Positions 43,186 to 52,269 are shown, counted from the stretch's first letter. The stretch is DNA of 64,000 nucleotides from Micavibrio sp. (GCA_030824965.1 JAPJQV010000009.1:17215-81214), one strand, 5' to 3'. Numbers and translations: made by a program. Notes: generated by a model not told the origin, from the letters alone.

Positions 43186-44574
43186 TTACTCCGCCGCTTG
43201 TAAAAGATTAAGCTTTTTATCCTTACGAATGGCTTTCAATTCATCTGCAACGAGGAAAGCTAGTTCGACGGCCTGTGCTGCGTTCAGACGAGGGTCGCAG
43301 AATGTATGGTAACGATCAGCCAGATTTTCTTCCGTTACTTCGGAAAGCCCGCCAACACATTCGGTTACATTCTGCCCGGTCATTTCGGTGTGAATACCCC
43401 CCGGGATTGTGCCTTCGGTTTTATGAACGGTGAAGAAGTCGCGTACTTCGCTCATGATATCGTCGAAGCGGCGGGTTTTATAGCCTGTCGAGGATTTCAT
43501 CGTGTTGCCGTGCATCGGATCGGAAACCCATGTAACGATACGGCCTTCGCGTTTTACTGCTTGCACCAAAGGTGTCAGCTTATCAATCACATGTCCAGCA
43601 CCCATACGCGCGATCAAAGTCAACCGGCCCGGTTCGTTTTCCGGATTGAGGCGATCAATCTGGCGAATAAGCGTATCGGCATCAAGATTAGGAGGGCATT
43701 TCAAACCGAGAGGGTTTTTGATACCGCGAACGAATTCGATCTGGGCATGATCGTCCTGATTGGTTCGTGCGCCGATCCAAAGGAAATGAGCGGATGTGTC
43801 ATACCAATCGCCGCTGGTACTATCGATGCGGGTCATCGCCTGCTCATAAGGAAGAAGCAAAGCCTCATGACATGTGTAGAAATCAGTTTGCTTCAACATG
43901 TGCGGAACGGTTTGCTTTGTAAAACCGCATGCCGTCATGAAATCAAGAGCTTGTTCGATTTGGTTGGCCAATTTCTGGTAACGCTCGGTTGTTTCATTCT
44001 GCTGGATGAATTCCAAATTCCATTTATTAATGGAATGAAGATCTGCATAACCGCCTGTTGCAAAAGCGCGTAGCAAATTGAGCGTTGCGGCAGACTGGTT
44101 ATAAGCCCGTAGCATTCTCCAAGGATTAGGTTCGCGGCTTTCTGCGTTGAAATCATATCCATTGATAATATCGCCGCGATAAACAGGCAGGGTTTTGCCA
44201 TCAATGGTTTCTGTGCCTTCGGAGCGCGGCTTGGCGAATTGTCCCGCCATGCGTCCCATTTTGACAACCGGGATCGATCCGGCAAATGTCATGACGACCG
44301 ACATCTGCAAAAGAACGCGGAACGTATCGCGAATTTTGTTCGCGCCAAATTCGGAAAAGCTTTCGGCGCAATCGCCGCCCTGCAATACAAACGAATTACC
44401 AAGCGCTGCATCGGCTAGTTGAGCTTTAAGCGCCCGTGCTTCACCGGCGAAAACCAGCGGCGGCATTTTGGCGAGATCTTTCTCGGCTGCCGCTAAGGCG
44501 CTTTCATCCGAGTAAGTGGGCAATTGCTTGGCTGGCTTGAGGCGCCAGCTATCCGGAGACCATTTTTCTTTCAT
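43186..44574 (-). CDS. 3-deoxy-7-phosphoheptulonate synthase, class II (plant-type)
   Basis: 462 residues, typical of class II (AroA-II) enzymes and longer than the class I AroFGH type. Signatures: start WSPDSWRLKPAKQLPTY, FVLQGGDCAESFSEF, IPVVKMGRMAGQFAKPRS, FLWIGARTNQDDHAQIEF, KCPPNLDADTLIRQIDRLNP, WVSDPMHGNTM and GGIHTEMTGQNVTECVGG, with metal ligands (Cys, His, Glu, Asp) in these blocks. It condenses PEP and erythrose 4-phosphate in the first step of the shikimate pathway. It lies between gor and nadE in the minus-strand run, 21 bp after the gor stop. Confidence 0.96.
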   Translation of the reverse strand: MKEKWSPDSWRLKPAKQLPTYSDESALAAAEKDLAKMPPLVFAGEARALKAQLADAALGNSFVLQGGDCAESFSEFGANKIRDTFRVLLQMSVVMTFAGSIPVVKMGRMAGQFAKPRSEGTETIDGKTLPVYRGDIINGYDFNAESREPNPWRMLRAYNQSAATLNLLRAFATGGYADLHSINKWNLEFIQQNETTERYQKLANQIEQALDFMTACGFTKQTVPHMLKQTDFYTCHEALLLPYEQAMTRIDSTSGDWYDTSAHFLWIGARTNQDDHAQIEFVRGIKNPLGLKCPPNLDADTLIRQIDRLNPENEPGRLTLIARMGAGHVIDKLTPLVQAVKREGRIVTWVSDPMHGNTMKSSTGYKTRRFDDIMSEVRDFFTVHKTEGTIPGGIHTEMTGQNVTECVGGLSEVTEENLADRYHTFCDPRLNAAQAVELAFLVADELKAIRKDKKLNLLQAAE

Positions 44575-44595
44575 GATTTCAAAGAATTAGGCCAT

Positions 44596-45963
44596 TTATC
44601 CTCGTTTCGCAAGTGTTTCCGGCGAATGCAGTACTGCTCTGGCATGTAAAAAGATGAATTCTTCTGCCGTCGTCGGATGAACCGGTAAAGTGGAGTCAAA
44701 ATTAGCCTTGGTCGCCCCGGCGTTCAGCGCAATTCCGGCCATTTGGATCAATTCCCCGGCGCCCGGTCCAGCCATATGAACGCCCAAAACTTTATCTGTA
44801 TTTGCGCAGACAATCAGCTTGATAAGAACTTTGGACTCCAACCCGGTGATCGTATGTCGAAGGGGACGGAAGGTTGATTTATAAACGATATGGGCAATGT
44901 TCTTTTTTGCGGCCTGCTGCTCGGTCAATCCGATAGTGCCGATTTCAGGTTTTGAAAAAACAGCGGTCGGTATCAGATCGAAATTCGTGTAGCGAACTTT
45001 AGCCTTAAAAAGAGTATCCGCAAGAGCATGGCCCTGGGCGATGGCAACAGGAGTTAATTGCGGCGAACTTGTAACGTCACCGATGGCATAGATATGAGAC
45101 TGGGACGTGACATATTCATTACTGATTTTAATATGCCCTTTATCGTCCAATTCAATGCCAGCTTTATCCAGATCTAATCCATCTATATGCGGGGTGCGGC
45201 CAGTCGCTGCCATCACCAAATCCGTGGAAACAGTTTCCCCATCATCAAAGATAACTGAATTTTTCGTGATCTCTATGACTTTTTTATTCATTAGAAAAGT
45301 GATGCCTTGCTTCCTCATCTCGTCAAGCAAGTGGTCCTGAATATCGATATCGAAGCCTTTCAGCAAGAATTCGCCGCGATGGACGATGGTTACGTCACAA
45401 CCGATACCGTGCAAAATATGCGCGAATTCCAGCGCGATATATCCGGCGCCCAAGATAAGGATATTCTTTGGAAGTTCTGCGAGCGCGAACATATCGTCGG
45501 ACGTCATGGCGAATTCCGCGCCTTTGATATCAGGTTTTTGCGGCTTGCCGCCAACCGCGATTAAAATACGTTCGGCTGTAATTTCTTTATCGCCGATTTG
45601 AATTGTATTTTTGTCTTTGAAAGAGGCGAAGCCTTCGAATATCTCGACTTTGTTGATGTTCAGAATGTTGCGGTAAATGCCGCTCAGACGCGAAATTTCC
45701 TTATCCTTATTTTCTTTTAAAGTCTTCCATTCAAATCGGGAGGATGAAGACCAGCCGTAATTTTTAGCTTCTGCCATATCCGTGCCGTAATCGGCGGCGT
45801 ATGAAAAGATTTTTTTCGGGATGCAACCAACATTGACACATGTCCCGCCGAAATGAGTAGCCTCGGCAATGCCGACTTTTGCCCCAAGTGAGGCAGCGAT
45901 ACGAGCGGAGCGAACGCCGCCAGAACCTGCGCCAATCACGAAATAATCGAAATCATAAGCCAT
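44596..45963 (-). CDS. gor: Glutathione-disulfide reductase
   Basis: 455 residues. Pyridine nucleotide-disulphide oxidoreductase: FAD site VIGAGSGGVRSARIAASLGA, redox-active GGTCVNVGCIPKK (Cys42/47 region), NAD(P) site ILGAGYIALEFAHILHGIG, second FAD site YAIGDVTSSPQLTPVAI, and C-terminal dimer catalytic His-Glu in PVHPTTAEEF. The GCIPKK form and SGGVRSAR start separate it from lipoamide dehydrogenase (GCIPSK). It keeps glutathione reduced with NADPH. Its start overlaps the end of the upstream lipid A acyltransferase gene by 11 bp. Confidence 0.94.
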   Translation of the reverse strand: MAYDFDYFVIGAGSGGVRSARIAASLGAKVGIAEATHFGGTCVNVGCIPKKIFSYAADYGTDMAEAKNYGWSSSSRFEWKTLKENKDKEISRLSGIYRNILNINKVEIFEGFASFKDKNTIQIGDKEITAERILIAVGGKPQKPDIKGAEFAMTSDDMFALAELPKNILILGAGYIALEFAHILHGIGCDVTIVHRGEFLLKGFDIDIQDHLLDEMRKQGITFLMNKKVIEITKNSVIFDDGETVSTDLVMAATGRTPHIDGLDLDKAGIELDDKGHIKISNEYVTSQSHIYAIGDVTSSPQLTPVAIAQGHALADTLFKAKVRYTNFDLIPTAVFSKPEIGTIGLTEQQAAKKNIAHIVYKSTFRPLRHTITGLESKVLIKLIVCANTDKVLGVHMAGPGAGELIQMAGIALNAGATKANFDSTLPVHPTTAEEFIFLHARAVLHSPETLAKRG

Positions 45964-46813
45964 CTTTATTTTTCCATCTGTTATGCAGCCATAACCATTG
46001 TCCGGGTCGGTCGGTAATCCATGCTTCCAGCATTATATGTGCTTCGGTGATGACATCTTCAACCGTACGGCCGTTTATATTCATGGCTGGAAAAACAGTG
46101 ATGTGAAAATTCGCGCCTTTGATCCGCTCGATGCGTGCCGGATGAAGAGGACAATCAAATTTTTGAGCCAGCTGGATAAACGCCGGACTGGTCATCGCTA
46201 TGCGCCCAAAAAAAAGTGCGGCCAGACCCTGATTGTATTTCTGATCTATCAAAATGCCTATATGACGCTTGGCTTTTAATGCAGCCATAACGTCACGCAT
46301 GCCCTTTGAAGATTTAGGATAAGTCTTGATTTTTTCTCCCATACTACGGGATTCCTGAAGGATATCTTCGATATAAGGATTGTTCGGGGCGCGATAAATC
46401 AAATCAAGATGCATGCCGAGGAAGTAAGCATACGCTGCAGGAAGTTCCCAATTCGCCAGATGCCCGGTGAACAAAATACTTGGGCCGCCTGATTTAACGA
46501 TATTTTTTATATACTCATCGCCAGTGGATGTAATGCGCTCGGCAGCGATTTTTTCAAGATGCGGATACTCGGCAAAAGTACGCCCGAGATTATCCCACAT
46601 GTCATAAATGATCTGTTTACATTCATCCTCTTTTTTATCAGGCAGTGCGGCTTTAATATTTCGCAATGCTTTACGGTTTACTGATAATTTGGGGCCGATG
46701 GACCGGGCAATAAATCCGCCTAAATCGGATGCATTATCGATGGATAAACGTCTGAATAATCCGAACAGGGCTGAAACGAATATACCTTCTACGGCATAGC
46801 GAAAGGATTTCAT
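45953..46813 (-). CDS. Lipid A biosynthesis acyltransferase (LpxL/HtrB family)
   Basis: 286 residues, one N-terminal hydrophobic segment. Lysophospholipid acyltransferase fold: the H-x4-E catalytic motif is TGHLANWELPAAY (residues about 115-127), followed by IYRAPNNPYIEDIL, KRHIGILIDQKYNQGLAALFFGR and a C-terminal WLWLHNRWK. LpxL-type enzymes add a secondary acyl chain (often from acyl-ACP) to the Kdo2-lipid A precursor. In the minus-strand run it follows waaA and lpxK in pathway order, overlapping lpxK by 4 bp. The acyl chain length is not readable. Confidence 0.92.
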   Translation of the reverse strand: MKSFRYAVEGIFVSALFGLFRRLSIDNASDLGGFIARSIGPKLSVNRKALRNIKAALPDKKEDECKQIIYDMWDNLGRTFAEYPHLEKIAAERITSTGDEYIKNIVKSGGPSILFTGHLANWELPAAYAYFLGMHLDLIYRAPNNPYIEDILQESRSMGEKIKTYPKSSKGMRDVMAALKAKRHIGILIDQKYNQGLAALFFGRIAMTSPAFIQLAQKFDCPLHPARIERIKGANFHITVFPAMNINGRTVEDVITEAHIMLEAWITDRPGQWLWLHNRWKNKDGL

Positions 46814-47790
46814 GATCCTAGTTTGCCTTTAATAAAGGCGACAATCGCTTCGGCCTCATGAAAAACGATTTCGACAGGTAAAACATCGACAAATTGCTTG
46901 CGGAAAAAATCGGGCAGGCGGGCAAAATCCTTCTCGGTGGTAATCAGTCTCGCATTTCTCTTTTCTGCAAGATTGCCGAGATCTACGATGTCCCTAGGTG
47001 TATAGCTGTGATGGTCGCCGAAAGACTTAAAATCGATGATATTCAACCCTTCATTTCTAAGAGAGGTTTCAAATTTCTGCGGAAAGCCGATGCCGCAAAA
47101 CGCGATATAGGGCTGTTGCTTGGATAGATGAAAGTCGCTTTTTACTTTTAAAGTTGCATGAAAGACAGGTTTTCCGGATGGTAATTTTGACATTAAATCC
47201 TGTTTATCCGTGCCGATAAGAATGAAAGCATCCGTCAGGGCATATCCGTCTTCCAAAGGCTGGCGAAGAGGGCCTTGTGGGACCACGGCCTCGTTACCAA
47301 AGCCCATCCTTCCATCGACAACGCAAAAAGTAATATCCTTAGAAAGGGAATAATTTTGCATCCCATCATCCATAAGGATAAGGTCGGCTTCCAGATTTTG
47401 TGCCAGAATTCCTCCGGCGTAACGGTTTTTCGATACGATGGTCGGGGCATACCGGGATAGCAAAAGCGCTTCATCGCCCCAAAGGGCAGGGTCATGCGTA
47501 TCGTCAACGCGTTCCGGCCCTGATATTTTTCCGCGATATCCACGTGTCAGGAAAAATGGAGACAAAGATATTTTTGAAGACTGAATAAGTTGCAAAAGAG
47601 CTATCGCAGTTGGTGTTTTACCACTGCCGCCCGAGACGATATTACCGATACATATAACAGGAATGGCAAGCTTTTGTGGGGTCGACCTTGCCCGATGACG
47701 GCGGCCGAGTTTTGTATACATATCGGCAAGCGGCGATAATATCGCTTCTAGGCCGGATGTTTTTTTGTACCAGAAGCCGGGAGTTTTCAT
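46810..47790 (-). CDS. lpxK: Tetraacyldisaccharide 4'-kinase
   Basis: 326 residues. It starts KTPGFWYKKTSGLEAILSPL and has the LpxK Walker A IVSGGSGKTPTAIALLQL, the LTRGYRGK block, DPALWGDEALLLSRY, and the DDGMQNYSLSKDITFCVVDG catalytic region. The enzyme phosphorylates the 4' position of lipid A disaccharide at the inner membrane. It overlaps waaA upstream and the LpxL-type gene downstream by 4 bp each, giving a coupled lipid A block. Length is normal. Confidence 0.96.
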   Translation of the reverse strand: MKTPGFWYKKTSGLEAILSPLADMYTKLGRRHRARSTPQKLAIPVICIGNIVSGGSGKTPTAIALLQLIQSSKISLSPFFLTRGYRGKISGPERVDDTHDPALWGDEALLLSRYAPTIVSKNRYAGGILAQNLEADLILMDDGMQNYSLSKDITFCVVDGRMGFGNEAVVPQGPLRQPLEDGYALTDAFILIGTDKQDLMSKLPSGKPVFHATLKVKSDFHLSKQQPYIAFCGIGFPQKFETSLRNEGLNIIDFKSFGDHHSYTPRDIVDLGNLAEKRNARLITTEKDFARLPDFFRKQFVDVLPVEIVFHEAEAIVAFIKGKLGS

Positions 47791-49091
47791 GATGCGACTT
47801 TCGGGGCGGGAAGGTGAGCTTCGAGAAATACAGGTTCAAGTTCATAGAGAACCTTCCCCAATACATTTGCTTTGGCTGAGGCAAATTCAAATCCCACGCT
47901 TTGCAGATTCGCCAGTTTAGCGGGATCTAGTAAAAGGTCTTTGACAATAAAAGCGAGATCGTTTTTTTCGGCAACGGATAACGATGCGCCAGCCTTGTCC
48001 ATTTCATCATATAACTCTTTTGAATTCTGGACGGATGGACCATGTAATGCCGCGCAACCTAAAAGAGCCGGTTCAATGGGATTATGCCCGCCGCCGCCGT
48101 CATGACTGAAGCTCCTGCCAACAACTGCAAGCGGCGCGATTTTATATAGAAGGCCTAGTTCTCCCATGGTGTCGCAAATATAGACCTGATCGGACGAAGA
48201 TGGCAGTTTTTTATCGTTTCCACGCAAAACAGGTTTCAGACCTTTGGACTCAACCGTCTTCACTATGTCATCACGCCTGTCAGGATGGCGTGGCGCTATA
48301 ATGGTTATGAGACCGGGAAAATGTCTGTTCAACTCTTTATGAACGTCACAAGCCAGTTCTTCCTCTCCGGCATGAGAGCTGGCATAAAGCCAGACTGGAC
48401 GATCTGCGATAGCATTCTTTAATCTGTCAAAATCGGCCTCATCGACGGAGAGTGGTTTTGCTGCGTATTTGATATTGTCAGTGACAACCACACTATGGGG
48501 CGTAAATTGAGCATAGAATTCCGCATCCTGTTTGCTTTGCGCCAAGATGACAAGGAAGGAAGACAAAAGATTGCGGGCAAATTCCGGAGCACGTTTCCAA
48601 TTGCGAAAAGATTTTGGAGACATGTGAGCGTTAATCAGCGCAGCCGGGATATGGCGTTTTTTAATGAAGGTCAGCATAGTTGGCCAGAGCTCGGACTCTG
48701 CCCAGAGAGCCATGCTTGGGTTCCAATGGTCAAGAAAAGAACGTATCCAGTTTGGATGATCGACGGGCGCATATTGGTGAATTGCGCGGTGCGGAAGTTT
48801 TTGTGCAAGAATACCGGCAGAGGTTTTGGTTACGCTGGTCACCAGAATATTTAACTGCTTGTTCTGGTCGAGCATTAAATGCACGAGACTCATAACCGAT
48901 TGCGCTTCGCCTACGCTGGCCACATGAATCCAGATCAGTGGACCGGAAGGACGAGGGAGGGACGCGATACCTTTTCGTTCATGCAAACGTTCGGGATCTT
49001 CTTTGCCTTTTCTGACACGGTGCGACAAAATCGATTTCAGCACAGGGGTGCCTAAAATCATTGTCTTTTTATATATCCAGAAAGGGTCCAT
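47787..49091 (-). CDS. waaA: 3-deoxy-D-manno-octulosonic acid (Kdo) transferase
   Basis: 434 residues. GT30 family: N-terminal membrane anchor region, KGKEDPERLHERKG, IWIHVASVGEAQSVMSLV with the catalytic Glu, LVTSVTKTSA, and the hallmark LWAESELWPTML; later IPAALINAHMSPKSFRNW, IAPRHPDRRDDIV and GGHNPIEPALLGCAALHGP. It transfers one or more Kdo residues from CMP-Kdo to lipid IVA. First gene of the minus-strand run waaA-lpxK-lpxL-gor-DAHPS-nadE-gltX. No consensus promoter is evident in the 76 bp upstream, so readthrough of the upstream terminator may contribute. Confidence 0.96.
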   Translation of the reverse strand: MDPFWIYKKTMILGTPVLKSILSHRVRKGKEDPERLHERKGIASLPRPSGPLIWIHVASVGEAQSVMSLVHLMLDQNKQLNILVTSVTKTSAGILAQKLPHRAIHQYAPVDHPNWIRSFLDHWNPSMALWAESELWPTMLTFIKKRHIPAALINAHMSPKSFRNWKRAPEFARNLLSSFLVILAQSKQDAEFYAQFTPHSVVVTDNIKYAAKPLSVDEADFDRLKNAIADRPVWLYASSHAGEEELACDVHKELNRHFPGLITIIAPRHPDRRDDIVKTVESKGLKPVLRGNDKKLPSSSDQVYICDTMGELGLLYKIAPLAVVGRSFSHDGGGGHNPIEPALLGCAALHGPSVQNSKELYDEMDKAGASLSVAEKNDLAFIVKDLLLDPAKLANLQSVGFEFASAKANVLGKVLYELEPVFLEAHLPAPKVAS

Positions 49092-49106
49092 TTTGTTCGT
49101 CTTGGG

Positions 49107-49139
49107 TCAAAAAAATCAGGCCCGAGCATAGAGCCTGAT
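49107..49139 (-). terminator. Rho-independent terminator after the Cys-rich secreted protein gene
   Basis: Minus strand: ATCAGGC (complement of 49133-49139), 11-nt loop, GCCTGAT (49115-49121), then seven T. It lies between the stop at 49168 and the waaA start at 49091. Confidence 0.85.
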
Positions 49140-49167
49140 CTTTGGAAAACCAATCACGAATTCATGA

Positions 49168-50121
49168 TTAGGGTGATTTTGCACAAACCAGCTTGCCATT
49201 CTTTTCAACGGCTTCACAACCATCATTAGGGCAGGAAATAGTTGTCAGATTAGTGTTTTGCGGCCAAGGGACATTCAACTCCTTACCGGGCCAGCATTTA
49301 TCGCCACCGGCCTGAGTTGGGCAAAGATCTTGGCCGGAATCGTTCTTTAATGTTGAAATAACGCTATAGGGTTCTGTCATACAGCGTCTTAAGTCAACTT
49401 TGTTGTAGCCCGGCAGGTTCGGTCCGGGAGCTGAAGCGGTTCCCATTGTATCCTGCTGAGCCTGAGAAAACTTGAAAAGGCCGGTTGTATCTTTGGTGTC
49501 GTCTTTGCCCTGGCAAGACTGAACCTGACCGCTTGAATCCACATATTTACGCGATTCTTTGGCATTACCTGTTGCGCCGGCTTCCGTTAATGAAGGCAAA
49601 TTCCCACCGGCGAAGTTTCCGCATTGGGCGGTTTGCCAATATTTGCTCATTTCCTCGCATTCGAAATCGGAGCTTGCGGTCGGTTTGCTGGTGTCTTTAG
49701 AAGTTGAGTTGCCGTTATTCACCGGGCCTACGAACTCGTTTACAATATTTGCGTTATCGGCAACATCTTCTTCGAATTTATCTTTGCTGGTGGAGCTGCC
49801 GCTGCTCTCGTCGAGGCCGAGTTTATCCATCGTAACGCCCAACTGTTTTTTGTAACAGGTTTGGTCAAAAATCGAATTCGGGGCTGTAATAATGGTTTGA
49901 TTTACGTAGTTTTCACGCTGCGCTTCCATCCACGCTTTTTGTTTCATGCGTTCAAAGACATCCGCATCACATACAGGATCGGCAACGGAGCTATTATTGG
50001 AGCCGCTATTTGTGGAACTGCCAGAATTACCAGGCAAAAGAATGTTGGATGTCGCAAAGGCCGGGGTAGCCAACGCAAGCAGAGCGGCCAGAGCCAGTGG
50101 AATAATTTTTTGAGACGCCAT
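49168..50121 (-). CDS. Cys-rich secreted protein of unknown function
   Basis: 317 residues from the ATG at 50121, which starts a clean signal peptide (MASQKIIPLALAALLALATPAFA) with AGAGGG just upstream; a longer frame to 50160 would put 13 residues before it. The mature protein begins with a Ser/Asn/Gly-rich stretch and has eleven Cys spread over the chain, several in C-x(8)-C or C-x(5)-C spacing (DLCPTQAGGDKCWPG, ISCPNDGCEAV). The middle is polar, with NANIVNEFVGPVNNG and KYWQTAQCGNFAGG. No family is recognised. It has its own promoter (50156-50183) and terminator, so it is a single-gene unit. A periplasmic or surface disulphide-bonded protein is likely. Confidence 0.7.
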   Translation of the reverse strand: MASQKIIPLALAALLALATPAFATSNILLPGNSGSSTNSGSNNSSVADPVCDADVFERMKQKAWMEAQRENYVNQTIITAPNSIFDQTCYKKQLGVTMDKLGLDESSGSSTSKDKFEEDVADNANIVNEFVGPVNNGNSTSKDTSKPTASSDFECEEMSKYWQTAQCGNFAGGNLPSLTEAGATGNAKESRKYVDSSGQVQSCQGKDDTKDTTGLFKFSQAQQDTMGTASAPGPNLPGYNKVDLRRCMTEPYSVISTLKNDSGQDLCPTQAGGDKCWPGKELNVPWPQNTNLTTISCPNDGCEAVEKNGKLVCAKSP

Positions 50122-50155
50122 ACAACCCTCTCTATCGCAAACCCGTATTTTTACC

Positions 50156-50183
50156 ATCATAGCAAAAAAATGGAATTTGTCAT
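50156..50183 (-). promoter_or_regulatory. Sigma-70 promoter of the Cys-rich secreted protein gene
   Basis: Minus strand: ATGACA (50178-50183), 16-bp spacer, TATGAT (50156-50161), 34 bp before the chosen ATG. Each box matches the consensus at five of six positions. Confidence 0.6.
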
Positions 50184-50252
50184 GCCCGTTTCGCCGGACT
50201 TAATTTCTAATAGTTTACCTGAAAGAAGGGTAAAAAAGCAAAGAAGTAAGGT

Positions 50253-50468
50253 TTATGAATCCAGATCGATGTCCAGAATCGCCATATTGAAGTCGTATGC
50301 CAGTTCACCTTCGTCTTCGTCTTTATAGATGACGCCCAGAAATTCCCCGTTTAAAAGCACTTCCAGAGAATCTGCCGTCTGACGGGAGCGCAAAGACAAA
50401 CCGGGGTTGCCGAATTTCTTTTGCAGGTATTTCTCTAATTTTGTTGTTTCGGTTTTATCAAAGCCCAT
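50253..50468 (-). CDS. DUF3126 family protein
   Basis: 71 residues. The sequence TTKLEKYLQKKFGNPGLSLR followed by DSLEVLLNGEFLGVIYKDEDEGE and YDFNMAILDIDLDS matches the small DUF3126 family known from alphaproteobacteria; function is unknown. A beta-rich fold with a conserved acidic DEDEGE loop is apparent. It starts 23 bp after the stop of the upstream acyltransferase gene, with AAAGAGG about 6 nt before its ATG, so it may be cotranscribed with the OlsA/OlsB-like pair. Confidence 0.85.
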   Translation of the reverse strand: MGFDKTETTKLEKYLQKKFGNPGLSLRSRQTADSLEVLLNGEFLGVIYKDEDEGELAYDFNMAILDIDLDS

Positions 50469-50491
50469 TTTTACCTCTTTTGCGGCTTACC

Positions 50492-51274
50492 CTAAACTGC
50501 CGCCGGATTTTGCACAAGGGGAGAGGCAACGATTTCCCAAACCCTTTTTGACAGGTTTTTGCGATCCTCATTTGGATCTATATTTAAAACAGGGTGAAAT
50601 GTTACTTCGAGGCGCGCGCCACGCAATTTGATAAAGTTTATCATGTGCGCCCCCATGGAGATGGGGTTATCCCGGTCCCAGGCATAAATGTCTTTCAGTT
50701 CCTTTGTAGTCGCTTCCTTTCCATCGACTTTTAAAAGCCGGATCGTAAAAGGCTGAATTTTCAGTCCGCTCCCTGCATATTCCAGGGGGAGGGAAAACAA
50801 AGAGGATTTGAAGTCAAGAACCGTATCTCCCCGCGTAGACGTGCCTTCCGGGAAAAGGATAATGTTTTTTCCCTCGTCGATCATGCTTTTTACATTGTTG
50901 CGTACAACGCCGGCCTGTCTGGCGTCACGGCTAATGAAAGCAGTTTGTTGGAGGCGGCATAAAAAACCGACGATCGGCCATCTTGCCAGATCTTCTTTGG
51001 CAACAAAGGACGCAGGAAGAATGCTGCCAAGAATAAAAATATCGAAATGTGAGAGGTGATTTCCAACAAAAAAAACCTGATCTCTATGCGAGGGATGGTC
51101 AGTAATCTCGAATTTCAATTCGAAAATCCGGCATAGAAATCCATGCCATATTGCAGGGATGATATAGGCAGTTTTCCCCTTGGCAAATAAAAGAACCATA
51201 TATTGCGCAGGAATTAGCAACAGGGATATAAGTATAACCGATATCAGCTTTAAACCGGCTAAGCATGAACGCAT
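50492..51274 (-). CDS. 1-acyl-sn-glycerol-3-phosphate acyltransferase family protein (PlsC/OlsA-like)
   Basis: 260 residues, N-terminal membrane segment (LKLISVILISLLLIPAQYMVLLF, residues about 9-31). The acyltransferase motifs are block I GNHLSHFDIFILG (H-x4-D), block III FPEGTSTRGDTVLDFKSSLF, and IQPFTIRLLKVDG. PlsC enzymes acylate lysophosphatidate. In this context the gene lies 11 bp downstream of an OlsB-like GNAT protein, the arrangement of the rhizobial olsBA operon, so OlsA-type acylation of lyso-ornithine lipid is a real alternative. Which substrate is used cannot be decided from sequence. Confidence 0.88.
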   Translation of the reverse strand: MRSCLAGLKLISVILISLLLIPAQYMVLLFAKGKTAYIIPAIWHGFLCRIFELKFEITDHPSHRDQVFFVGNHLSHFDIFILGSILPASFVAKEDLARWPIVGFLCRLQQTAFISRDARQAGVVRNNVKSMIDEGKNIILFPEGTSTRGDTVLDFKSSLFSLPLEYAGSGLKIQPFTIRLLKVDGKEATTKELKDIYAWDRDNPISMGAHMINFIKLRGARLEVTFHPVLNIDPNEDRKNLSKRVWEIVASPLVQNPAAV

Positions 51275-51285
51275 CGAATAATTCT

Positions 51286-52158
51286 CTAGGCTGTTATTTT
51301 TTCAGAACGATTGAGAATTTCAGGCAGTTTTTCAGCAAACGCGCTTTTCTTTGGCATAGGGCGTTCGTTTAGTCTTTCCCAATGTTTCAGATAGCGTTCG
51401 GCTAAAGCATAAGTAGGCATGACGATACAAACATCTATTGTATTGAACTGATGGTCGATATAAGCGCCATTGCCGATCATGGCCCCAATGCGCAAATAGC
51501 CTTTAATCAATGAAGGCAAAGACTGAAAAACAGCTTTCTGGTCAAGCGCTTCTTTTGGATATCGGTTCATCTCGACGCATCGTCCAGGTAATCCGGTCGG
51601 ACAGAGTTCTTTTGGTGCTTTGTGAAAATGGTAAAGATAGGCGAGTTGTTTTTGAATGGCATCGACATCAGTCCCATGAAAACTTGCGCAGCCAAACATA
51701 AGGTCGATGTTATGATCCGTAACATAGGCAGTAATGCCTTGCCACATTCGTTGCAGCATCTGACGGGTCCTATATTCGGATAAGATGCAAGATCTGCCTA
51801 ATTCAAGTAGTTTGCCCCCGCATGTAAGAAACGGCATAATATCAAATTCGCCCGATGTATAAAAACTTTGACCGGAGGGAATTCGGTCCTGACGTATCAG
51901 GCGATAAGTGCCGATAATATATTCTTCCGGTTTGGAACCGCGTGCCGGGTCGATGGCAATCAGATGGTCTGCCATGTCATCATATTTGTCGAAGTCGCGT
52001 TTTTCACGCGCCGCCGTGTTAGTCGGAACTGCGCCGCATTCTTCATAGAATACTTCATAGCGTAGCTTCTGTGCGGCGAAGATTTCATCGGAATTTTTGG
52101 CTAATCGAACGGAAACGCTTTCCGGTGCAGGACCAAGGTCCGGGATATGCTGTAACAT
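51286..52158 (-). CDS. GNAT-type N-acyltransferase, OlsB-like (PF13444)
   Basis: 290 residues from the ATG at 52158 (AAAGGA 3 nt upstream); a TTG at 52176 is an alternative. The sequence VRLAKNSDEIFAAQKLRYEVFYEE followed by FDKYDDMADHLIAID, YIIGTYRLIRQD, GKLLELGRSCILSEYR and MFGCASFHGTD matches the hemolysin/OlsB acyltransferase family, where the ELGRSC block is a hallmark. OlsB transfers a 3-hydroxyacyl group from ACP to ornithine, the first step in ornithine lipid synthesis. Together with the adjacent PlsC/OlsA-like gene it suggests a phosphorus-free membrane lipid. tRNA-Arg lies upstream. Confidence 0.85.
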   Translation of the reverse strand: MLQHIPDLGPAPESVSVRLAKNSDEIFAAQKLRYEVFYEECGAVPTNTAAREKRDFDKYDDMADHLIAIDPARGSKPEEYIIGTYRLIRQDRIPSGQSFYTSGEFDIMPFLTCGGKLLELGRSCILSEYRTRQMLQRMWQGITAYVTDHNIDLMFGCASFHGTDVDAIQKQLAYLYHFHKAPKELCPTGLPGRCVEMNRYPKEALDQKAVFQSLPSLIKGYLRIGAMIGNGAYIDHQFNTIDVCIVMPTYALAERYLKHWERLNERPMPKKSAFAEKLPEILNRSEKITA

Positions 52159-52269
52159 GTATCCTTTACCGCCCAAGCCTTACGGGGCGGGGCTTTTGCC
52201 AGCATCCTATTCATTCTCGCAGTTGCGTCAAGAAAACAATCGAAATTTATAGGCTTATTAACTGTAAAC

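Noticed and set aside
43306..44073. 255-codon plus-strand open frame inside the DAHP synthase gene
   Set aside because: Lies wholly antisense to a strongly conserved enzyme; no ribosome-binding site or motif.
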